Positions 1 through 11,771 of a stretch of DNA of 64,000 bases are shown piece after piece. The notes below the pieces were generated by a model. It was not told the origin of the DNA, searched no databases, and saw only the letters and a program-made list of their open reading frames with translations. The DNA comes from Monoplex corrugatus. Taxonomy: Eukaryota > Mollusca > Gastropoda > Littorinimorpha > Ranellidae. The position numbers and the translations under genes are program-made. Location: contig CM060306.1 of the NCBI GenBank assembly GCA_030674185.1, positions 45,725,483 to 45,789,482 on the forward strand, in the 5' to 3' direction. Numbering within the stretch: the first letter of the stretch is position 1; each line of letters begins with the position of its first letter.

Positions 1-1140
1 GGCGTTGGTCGAAGTGAAAGAAAACCTCATGGTCAGAGAAATAATAGGGCACACGTAGACCAGTAGGCTGGGACTGGGATCACCAGAAATGAAATGGTGG
101 TCAAAGGCCAACAGGAAGGCAATAAGAGATACGATTACAAGAGATGAAGAAAGAAGAGGAATAGCTTGTGGCATATGATCCCTCTCAGAAATAATTTCAT
201 CTTCAGATCTGTATATGATCTCCCGCCCTCGATTGCTAATCTGGTGAAATGGGGGAAATCAGATAACCCTGCTTGCCCGCTCTGCCACGGCAAACGGACA
301 GTGGTACATGTCCTGAGTCCATGCAAGGTTGCGTTAAGCCAAGGAAGGTACACATGGCAGCACAATCAAGTGCTTCAAGCGATCAGCATTGCCAGAGGAA
401 AAAACAATGCCACCAGAAGCTCCAACAGCCTTCTACGCGGCAGGAGAAAGGAAAAAGTGACCTGAAATAGATGTGACACCCAGAGCATGGAAGCGGGCTG
501 TGGGATGAAACGGACGATTGGCATCTTCCATTATGGAAAAGACACCCAGAAATTAGTAGTAAGAGTGGCACGAGATAAGACATAGTTCTCCACTCCCATG
601 CACTCAAACAAGTGATTCTGATCAAGCTCACTGCACCATACGAAGGTAGAATGGAGACAGTCCATATCTACAATACTGAAAAGTATGGCAGTCTAGCCAG
701 CAATTTGAGGACATCTGGCTTTCAAGCCTAAGTCCTCACCATAGAAGGGACTTGATCGGCACATCAGCCTATGATCTCATGAAGCAGCTCTCGATTTCGG
801 GAAGAGAGAAGACCAGAGCTCTAACAGCAATGGCAGAGCAAGCAGAAAAGAGCTCCAGCTGGATCTGGACCAGGAGAAACAAAAGCGAACTTCATAAAGC
901 TTAAAATTGCCCCATATGTTGCTAGTGACCGATAGCCATGTGGCTAAACATCCGTCACAAGGGTAATTTTGCCTCAAGAAACCTGACCGGTCACCTAGGA
1001 TGCTTGGGTTTGATTCCAGGCGGAGGACAAATTTCTAAAGAAAGAAAAAAGGGCGACAGCAGAGGGACATCCAAGAGTCATGACCTGGATGCAGCCTGGC
1101 CCCCTCAAGAGTGTCAGAAGTTTACAGCTGAAACGCTTGC
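1..1140 (+). mobile_element. Non-LTR retrotransposon (LINE), degenerate 3' end
   Basis: Broken reading frames encode [18 protein letters not shown], then a CPLC...H...C zinc-binding pattern and a C-terminal region with SISGREKTRAL. The same coding order and 3' trailer recur at 44205-45100, so both are 3' ends of one family. Stop codons in every frame mark it as dead. It is cut by the left edge and lies downstream of the paralogue exon 3. Confidence 0.75.
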
Positions 1141-1202
1141 TTGACAGGGATTTCTCCTCTGAGGACCTTCTGCTGTCCGGCTCTCCCCAGAGTTTCTTAT
1201 GA

Positions 1203-1385
1203 CTACTGCCTCTTACCAGACTCTGTCAAGTCTATGATAATGTGGTAGAACTCCCACTGGCGTTGAAGATGTTTTTCGCAAAGGGTGCACCCATCAAGGA
1301 TCCGTGTAGTAGTACTTCTGCCCCTGCAGAATTCGGCCCGTTCCTCAGCAGCAGTGATATCTGCTTGTCGCTGTAAGCTATTCAA
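1203..1385 (-). mobile_element. LINE reverse transcriptase fragment
   Basis: The minus strand encodes CRGRSTT, then CEKHLQRQWEFYHIIIDLT, the conserved fingers-palm segment preceding the FIDFKKAFD block of LINE reverse transcriptases. It is short and isolated, with no flanking RT motifs. Confidence 0.6.
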
Positions 1386-1773
1386 TGATTTTTAGCCAAT
1401 ACTTTGCCAGCATGATTGATCAAAGTGATAGTGCAGTAGTTTTCTGTAATGTTAGAGGTTTATTTTCTTGGGAAATATCGAATTTACCATGTGGAATTCT
1501 GGCTGCTCTACCCAGGGAGAACGCATCACCGCAGTGCTGCCTTCCCCATATCTTGGTGTATTTCTGTTTACATACGAAAGTGAACGTTTATAAAAAAAAA
1601 ATTCGAAAAGACATCTCCTTTATTATCAAGCGTTCTTGTAAGTACACTTGGACTGTGCCGCACACAAAACCTCCATTTATAATCACATGCATAACACTAG
1701 GACCTACATCCCAATCAAGTGCAGGGATCTGGAGAAGGGGTGGGGGAGTGACCAGAACATCTGGGTGACTAAC

Positions 1774-1936
1774 CTGATATCCCACAGCCTGGCATGTTTG
1801 TCTTCTCCTACAGAGTACATGATACCCTCCATATTTGGGAGAAATCCCACTGCAGTAATGTTCCCCTGCGAACACTTCGTTACTAATGGATCGGAATATG
1901 CAGAAAACAGGTCAAACACGCGGATTGCCTGACATC
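1774..1936 (-). CDS. Paralogue exon 3
   Basis: 163 nt, the same length and phases as mLST8 exon 3 (27238-27400). It encodes [10 protein letters not shown], then GNITAVGF, and ends in [10 protein letters not shown]. The second WD40 blade is conserved while the loop between differs strongly from mLST8, where the family has an asparagine- and proline-rich segment. Confidence 0.88.
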
Positions 1937-2105
1937 CTGAAATCAAACAAAGAACAGATTATCAACGAAGATTTCTGTCACTGTTGCGAGTCCTCCAAAT
2001 ATTTTGTCTTCAAGATCCACTGGTCGGCGCCACCATACCCAGTATTCCTTGGAGGTGATTTTCGTTGTTTTTTTGTTATATGCCATTTGTTTCTCTCTTT
2101 CTCTC

Positions 2106-2153
<48 letters not shown>

Positions 2154-3763
2154 TATATACACACATATATATATATATATATGTATGTACATGTATATAA
2201 TAATAATAATAATAATAATATATTTTATTTATATAGCGCAAAATCTTGATAAAATCAAATCTAAGCGCTGAGCGTATACAGTGGAAACCTGATATAACAG
2301 GGATGATGGGACCAAATCAAAATCCCTGTTATATCAGATCCCTGTTATATCAGATATCAAGGGAAATAAGGACTGATCAACTAACTCTTGACTTTTGTAA
2401 ATCATGGAAAGATAAACAGTAGATCTAGGCCTAGATCTGGTCTGGTGTAAGTGTGCAGTAAGCTTACAAACTGAATGATGGCGCAGTCAGTCACTGACTC
2501 AGTGGCCTCAGGCCTACACGCTTGCGCGCGCATCACGCTCGCATTGCGAAGCGTTCTTTCAGTGTACAGTACACAGTATACCAAGGCTAGCCTAGATCTA
2601 GATCTAGGCCTACTGCGTGGCGTGCTGAGTCTAGGCCTAGGCCTTTCCACATTTGTCTTCTGTGGGCCTTTCTGCTGCAGAGCCCGTCTCGGCATCCCTG
2701 CTATAACCGATCGAGCCCTCTTGTCTCCCTGTTATTGCCGATAAGTTTTAATAGAGACAAAGATGAAGAAAAAATGGGGATTGAAAAAAGCCCCGTTATA
2801 TCCGGATTCCTGTTATAACCGGTCCTGTTATAAATGGTTTCCACTGTACATGCATACATACATATGAGCGTATACATGCATACACACATGCTTACATACT
2901 TACATACATAAATCTAAGCTGAGCGTATACATGCATACATACATATACATAAATCTAAGCGTATACATACATACATACATACGTACGCACATGCATACAT
3001 AATAATTACAATATTTATATAGCGCAAATCTCGACAAAATCAAATCCAAGCGCCGAAAAGACACACACGCACACACACATACACACACACACACACACAT
3101 GCATGGCCACAAATGGGGAAAAAGAATAAAAGCAATAAAAGCAAGAATAAAACCAATGGAAAACCACAGAGAGCACATCATATACAATTATATATTAAAA
3201 CAAAGTGATTCCCCTCCGAGCGGAGACAGGCTGCAGAGGGGGGTTGAGTGAGGTTAGGATTTTATGCAGAGGAGAAAAGGTGAGTTTTGAGAGCGGACTT
3301 GAAGGAGGCAAAAGTAGGTTGCTGACGGACTGAGAGAGGAAGTTTGTTCCAGGAGAGTGGACCAGAAACAGAGAAGGCTCGTGGACCATAGGTATTGAGC
3401 TTAGTGCGTGGAAAGCGAAAAGTCAGAGGATCGGAGGCAGAGCGGAGGGTATGTGAGGGAAGATAGATCTCAAGTAGGCTTGACAGGTAATCGGGGGCTG
3501 CGTTATTGAGGCTTTTGTAGCACATGGTGTCTAGTTTGTACTGTATGCGCTTTGATACAGGGAGCCAGTGAAGTTGTGCCAGGAGAGGAGATATGTGGTC
3601 AGCTTTTTTCTTTTTGAGTACAAGGCGTACAGCATTGTTTTGAATGCGCTGTAGGATGTGAATGGTGGAGGCAGGAAGACCAGACAGGAGTGAATTGCAA
3701 TAGTCAATGCGAGACATTATGAAGGAGAGAACGAGTATATGTATTTTATATACAGTTACACAC

Positions 3764-3798
<35 letters not shown>

Positions 3799-5026
3799 CA
3801 TACACACACATATGTATACATAGGCATATAATTAGAGTGTGTGACGATGTCAACCAGTGGACCCTGAAAGTAGAAAATGTCTTTTTGTGACAGCATCAAA
3901 TAATGGTCCCTGACAATTTAAAAAAAATCATTTATAGCAGCATCAACCAATGAACCTAGAGGGAAAAAGAATGTTTTTATGTAACAGTGTCAACCAAAGG
4001 ACCTTGATGGTAAAATCATTGTATGTGGCTGCATCAAACAGTGGACTTTGAAGGTAAAATAACTTTTTGTGGCAGCACCAGCTAATGGCCCTTTAACTTT
4101 TGAGAATCCTTTTTTCGTGGCACCATAATCCAATGATCTCTTGTGGCTACATGAATCAGCAGATCCTGAACATTAAAAAAATCCTTTTTGTGGCAGTACC
4201 AAGTTGTGGACCTGAAAATAAAAGAATATTTTTAGTGACAACATTAACCCTTGGACTCAAGCATTCTTTCCACCAGCATCCTGTTTTGTCAACCATGCTA
4301 GCAAAGCAAAAACTGAACTCTTTGACTCCCTTGCCCTATCCAACAGCTTCATATGCAGGAAGCTGATGGATAGGGTGATGGAGTCAAGAGTTAAGTTTTT
4401 GCAGTTGGTGGATAGGGTGCACGAATCAAAGGGTTAAAATGGAGGATCTCGGAGTAAAAAATTCTTTCTTTCGTGACAGCATCGACCAGTGAATCCCAAA
4501 GGTAAAAGAATACCTTTCTGGGTGAAAGCATCAACCAGTAGACCCTAAAGATAAAAAGCAACAACACCACTTTTAGTGGCACAATTCACCTACGGATCTT
4601 GAAGGTCAAATGAAATTTGTGTGTGTGTGTGGCGGTGTCAATCACTGGGTTTGAAGCAACAGACTATTTTACTTTGTGTGCGGCAGCATCAACCAGCAGA
4701 CCTTGAAACTAATGAAAATAAAGATCAGGAAACAATCTTTATACTAAAACAATGACTATTCCACAATCAACGAAATAAATGCGTAGTATTATTATTAATA
4801 ATTTTTCAGATGTTTAAACTATTAAAGACAATGTGAAACATACACATCACATCATCTTTTCGTGTGTATACAAGAGAGAGAAAGAGATAGAGAGGGAGAG
4901 AGAGAGAGAGATACGCACACATGCATATATATGTATGTAAGTATGTATATACGTGTGTATGTATGTATGTTTGTATGTAGGCCCTATGTACGTATGTATG
5001 TATACACACACATACATATATGTATG

Positions 5027-5070
<44 letters not shown>

Positions 5071-5323
5071 CATATATATATATGTGCATACATATGTATG
5101 CATATATATATGTGTATATTATGTGTACATATACATATATATTATATGTATATATAGGCTATACAGACAGACAAAGAGTCTGTACACATGGTGACCTGGG
5201 AGAATGGAAAAAGCTGCATCCTTCCATCCTTTACCCATTAACAGTAGATGTCCTAGTGGATCAAAGCCAGGGCTTTCTGATCAGCAGTCCAATGTTTACC
5301 CACCTGATTACTACGCCCCTCAC

Positions 5324-5410
<87 letters not shown>

Positions 5411-6036
5411 CAGACAGACAGAGACAGAGACAGAGAGAGACAGAGAAACAGTGTGTGTGTGTGCGAGCACATGCACATTTTTAATGTGTTTGATTCACTG
5501 TATGCTCTTTGGGCTATCATAACAAAAATATATGATTCTTATAAGGACTTGAAAAACAATTATTCCACCACCACCAATAACAATAATAATCACAACCATC
5601 ACCATCATCATCTTCATCATAATGATAATAATTTATAAATATGGTAATAATTATTATCACCATCACTGTTATTGTAATACTATAAACTTCATTCTCCTCT
5701 TCATCAACACGACTTGTCACTACGCAGTCTCTCTAGAGTCTACTGCAACCACTGATATTAACAATGTAATTAATACGTCTGTCAGTATGTCTGTATTATA
5801 ACTGTAGTAACTAAATGGTTTCAAAGACTTTGTACTGATCTGCTCTTTATTTTTATTGTACAAAAGTGCAATATTACCTGCTGCTGCAATTTTCGTTTTG
5901 TCCGGTGCTATATCAAGGGCATTCACGTGCTGAAAATCTGGGTTAAAGAAAAACGCTTACAGTATCTTACAGTAATTATAGACATCTGACTCGACTCCAC
6001 GATGTTTCTCTGCTTCACCCCCCTCTCTCTCTCTCA

Positions 6037-6102
<66 letters not shown>

Positions 6103-9100
6103 TCTAATAGCTTGGTCTGAACTTTTACAATCTTGATGTCAGAATTCTTTCCATGTATTTTCACAAATTCAGTCTAGTATTTCAACCACTACAGGAAATG
6201 AGCGATGTTGTATCATTGCTGGGCAACTTGTTTATCCAAAACAATTGTGATCGCCCATGTTCAAGCAAACAGAAACAAGAAAAACATGAAGATAGAATCA
6301 GAAAACATATTTAATACAACAAGACAAGAAAGGTACACATTTTTGGCCAACTGGCCTTGTCAAACGTAAATGTAAGACAACAAAGATCAGACATTGAACA
6401 ACTGATACAACAACAACAACAACAAATTAGGAGAAAACAGAAAAACTTCGCTGCTGTCTGGTGGAGTAAGATAAAAAGATTGTGTCGTGCACCGTTAAAT
6501 TACTAAAGACACCTAAAAACAAACAAAGGATAATTAAAAACAACAACAAAATAAAACAATACAAAGATAAGAAAATAACAAAGTGGTTAAGGGTAACCTG
6601 TAAACTTTATTTTCTCTAGTGACAGCTCTAGACTGATCAATATTTTCAACAGATCTAGATAAAAAGACATAAGCTTACTTTATAAAACGAAATGACCGGT
6701 CATACTGTGGCATGTTCAATCTCAGCAAACAAAACCATAAACTCAAAAGCGAAGTCAATAAATTAAAAAGTGAAAATGAAACCTAACTGTCAGCTTGCAC
6801 AATGTACGAAGGAAGCCAGTAACCTGCGCTATGATCCTAGAGATCAAGAGCAACATGCCGGGGTCAGGCTACCTCCAATGAGGCAGCGGGGCGACCATCC
6901 CCATCCCGGCGGGTCCCCAGGTGGCGGATAGGGGGATATCCCTTAGATATAAGGGTTAGCAGTGATCTAAGTCGAGCTTGCTCGGACGAATAAGCTGTCC
7001 CGGACCAACTGGCGGTGTACCTATCAGAGCGGGGTGGTCTACAGGTGGCACTGTAGGCTAACAAATGCCCTATGTGCTCATACGGGTGCATCACGCGAGG
7101 AAGAGGCGCGTCAAAACCTCTGCTACCTGTGCTCCCAGGTTTGGTCTTTTGACCAGGAGCTAAGGGTGGGGTAACCCTGAGAGAAACCTCAAGTGCTGAA
7201 GCCGGCGGTACTGAGCGAGACAGCGCACTTTAACGGATCACGGTACCACGCAAACCATGCCATGATGACACGTCGGGACCAATCTTATCGATATGGTGTT
7301 CGCCCTGTGAGGACCCCCCAGGCAGGTGCAACGCCGGGCTCCAGGCCTCAAAGGAGCCCACCCTCAGCTACTGGAGGTCCCTTCGTCTTGTCCTGTGGAG
7401 CCAGGGGACAAGCAAGGAGAGCGACTGGCCGAAGACCAAGCAAGGTCAAGGAGACCCCTGACATCAACATCATGCAATGGAATGCAGAAGGGGTCACCAA
7501 CAAGAAGGAAGAACTCCAGCACTTCCTTCACAAGAACAGCATCAACATCTGCTGCATTCAGGAAACACATCTGCAAGAGGGAAAGCCGTTCAAGATCAGA
7601 GGCTACCAGGTGTGCAACATGGAAAGTGCGAGTGTTTGGTGTGAAGGAGCATGAGGGTGAATCAGTGGGGTCGGCCCGCTATTGCGTGGGGCCGGCCCTA
7701 TTGCGCGGGGCCGCTATTGCGCGGTGACTATTTGTCATTCAATCAGTCTCTCAAAACAGCGTAACAGAAATAGCCAAAGCCAAGAGACGCAGCCTAGAGA
7801 ATACTGTGCTGACAATCATTCAAACGTGTTCCAAGTCGGTTTTTTGTTAAATTCTCTCAAATGTTCTTTCCCTTGACTACTTTAGTTAAAACTACCTAAT
7901 TTGCAACCAAAAATACCGACTTTGTGCGGGAATCCGGAATAAGGTATAATATATGATGCAGCCTAAGATATAATATACGATGCAGCCTTAGGTATAATAT
8001 ACGATGCAGCCTAAGGTATAATCAAAGTAAGCCACAATGCAGCCAGTAACACCCCCACGGAACGGCTGCTCGGTAGGCCCCGTCACCTTGGCAACTATTC
8101 CGCTTCTTATAGATGATATGTTCTTCGGTCGCGCAATAGCGGCCCCGCGCAATAGTAAACAAGGTGGGGTGACAGTCGATAACAAAGACAACGAGATCAC
8201 CCACCGTCTAGGTAACCCCGGAGCAATCAGACCCACACAAATCCTTATGTGGTTCTTTTGCAGAACACTTCGTAGTTCAGTTCTGACAGAGCGCCGCAAA
8301 CTCACACAAACGTGCATATCAGCAAGCAAGGACATGACCATGATCAACAACAAACTGATGAAAAGAGCCCAAGATCACTCGACAATCTTGCCTGTCTTGT
8401 CGGCCAATGGTAAAATTCTTGCCTCAAAAAAAAAAAAAAAAATAGGACAGGACATTGAAATTAGATGCAAATATGAACATTAGTGAAACTCTTACTAAGG
8501 TTCTTTCATCCAGTCAGTAAGTTCCCACCAGCTTCAGTTGGCCTCCATTTCCTTGTTTTCCTCTCTCTCTCTCTGAATGAAAAGCTGCAGGAAGCTGGTG
8601 AAGAGGGCGAGGGATTCAAAGGGTTAAGGTTTTGCTTTGTTAACATTGTTGCCAATGCAGGATGCTTGTGGACAGGGTACAGGAGTCAAAGGATTTTAAA
8701 TATGCGTAGATATTTATACATGTTTGGACATGCTTGCACGTTTGGACACGTATTTATAGGTGTGCAGCTATGGAGAAAGTTCGTGTACGCTGGTGGGAAG
8801 TCGTTGTGACCGCCAGACCTCTCCTTGTACAAGTATTTCCCTCTCCCCCATTTGCCACCCTCATCCACCTCTTTGTTTTGAACAAGAAGATAAGAGTGCG
8901 GGATAAATGCTAAATGTAGCGACCATGTCCACCTTGTAGATTCACTTTGAAAGAATTTGACAGGAAAACATTTTGACTCAAAGTGTTAACAGTCAACAGA
9001 ACCTCCATTGATTCCATCTCCTCTCTCTCTCTCTCTACCACATCTTCTCCTCTGCCAGTTTGTTCTCAATCTATTCGACTGATAAATTGACTGACATGCT

Positions 9101-11710
9101 TGTTTAAGTTTACAGGCAGATTGGACCAAGTGGTTGAATGATGGATTACTGATTATGACGATTTGTTTGATTCTATTTAATTCGATCATTATGCAACGAT
9201 TTGGTATTGATTGATTGATTGGCATTTTGAATGATCTGTTTATATCAGGTTTCATTGTCCTGACAGAAAACTGTCAACCAGCAAAGCACTGAGTACACGA
9301 TCGATTGACTGGCTGGTAGTTTTATTAATGTGCCATTGATACATGTGCCATTGTCTTACTGACTGCAAAATCTGTGCTTAGGCAAGTCTTAGGGAATTCG
9401 ATAATTAATTGTTGTTTTGAGAAATGAAAATAAGACGTAGAAACAATAATGTATCGTATGATCCTTCTGTAGAAGCGAAACATCCGATATTCCAGTGCGG
9501 ACATACGTTTTGGGAATGTACACAGGTGCAAACACTTCAGAGCAATCCAGAGTGATATTTGGTCCAATGTTACTTCTTTGAATATTACCAAAATGATTGC
9601 ATTGTTTGGACATGACATCAATTTTAAATCAGATAATGTCTTGGACCCAATTATGTTCAACACAAAATTCTATATAAATGCAAATATAAAGAGACTACAC
9701 CATATATGAATTCATTTAGAAAACATGTTGAAACAGATTTTGGCACAGAAAAATATGGAGCATGAATGAACGTGACATATGATAAATTTTAAAAAGGCAT
9801 GGTTTTCCTAGAAAGCAATAGTAGATATGTAGATTGTTGAAATATGTATGGGTGATCTTAATGAAACAGATGCTAATTCATTTCAAATTGTCTTCTGAAA
9901 TTTTGCAACAATGATTTTTTTCTTACATTATGTCTGTCATTATTGTTAAAATGTTTCTGTTGCATTACATTTGTTATAGAAAAAGATGTATTCATACATG
10001 TTATAGAAAAAAAGATGTATTATGAATATGAACATGTTGTTGGTACTGTGTATGACATCAGTTTATTTGCTTGTTATGTCTATTTCTTATTCCACAAAAT
10101 GAAAAAAACCCCAACCCCAAACACAACACACACACAAAAATAGGAGGTTAGAAATAGAATAGTTTGTCCATCTTCCATGGAGTTTCACCAGGAGCAAGAC
10201 AATATTACCCAGAATGCCCTTTTGACATATTGACACCAGAAGGAGAATGCCTCAGGAAAACCCAGTTCTGGCAATGAATCAAAAGAGAAATCAAAGCCCT
10301 GATATCCACCTGGGCTATCATACAGATGCTAACCCAATCATGGATTCTGTGATGGAATGGATGTATTAAGATTTCCTCTTCTGTGCACCCACCCCATTTC
10401 CCACTCCCTTCCTGTCCTGCCCCTCCTAGTGTGCATGTGCTTAGTGCCCTTGAGTTTTGTCACTGAGTGAATGTTTCAATGAATGGTGACAGTGCGCCCT
10501 CTGATTTGATTTGTGTATCAAGATTTGACAGTTTATGAGTATTACCAGTATGACTATAATCGAGACAGAAGTAGAGGACTCTTTTTTTTTTTTTTTTTTT
10601 TTGGTGCCTTCTATGTCAATGACATAATGGGCAGTACAAGGCAAAATGCCAGGGACCCTATAGAATGTCTTGTGCAATGGCAATAAAGCTTTAAAATCTT
10701 TTTACAGTAAAAATTACTAACAAAAACTTAAAAGCCATTTTTCAAACTTCTTTCTGCTAATCTATGTGTATACATATATAATTATTTGCTTTGAACTACA
10801 AAGACAAGAATAACACATCATCAGATTTATAACATTTGAAATAAAGTAAGACAATAATACAATGATCGTGATGAAGAAGAACAGTATGAAGGACAGAGTG
10901 AACTGAGAGAAAAAGTCCAGTAATATTTATTATATATACAACATATGTATACATACATTATATACATATCCCAAAACCTGCAGGTCTCAAGGCATCACTG
11001 ATTCCTTGCAAAAAGTTTCCTCCATCTCTCATTATATAGTTACACAAAGCCAATAACATGTACATAGATACATATATACATAATATATTATATTTTTTAT
11101 ATATATTACATATACATATACATATACATATATATGTACATATGTGTATATATATATATATATAATATATGTGGTTGTATATTATTATACACATACATAC
11201 ATGTACATATATATTAGATACAGTGTGTGTGTGTGTGTGCGTGTATGTGTGTGCGTGCGCATGCATCAGTGTGTTGCGTGTGTGCATGTCAGTGTGTAAG
11301 TGCCTGTGTGAGTGTATCTGTGAATGCATGACATCAGGCAGGCATGAGATCAAGAACACACAGGAACACACTTTTTAAAATTATGAAGGAAAATATATCA
11401 ACAACAGAGCATAAATTGAGGAAATGGACAAAAACGACAAGACTAAACGAAAAGGAGCCATAAACACATGAGAAAATTAAACCTAAAGATATATCTAATG
11501 AAGCGTCAAGCCAGCCAAAGCTAAAACCTGTAAACAAATGAAACTACTGCCGCTGTTATTACTTTGGCTGACAATAATAGTTATGATAAAAATTTTTATG
11601 TTATGTATATATAATTAAGGAGAAAGGCATAATAGTAAAACAAGAATCACCATCATCATTATTGTTACTGTTATAAACCATAAATGAAGGCAAAGAAATA
11701 GATTAACCCC

Positions 11711-11771
<61 letters not shown>

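Noticed and set aside
1..1773. Exon 4 of the mLST8 paralogue
   Set aside because: I searched the minus strand for the CQRIFQV-like block with flanking splice sites and found only LINE fragments; the exon, if real, lies outside the window.
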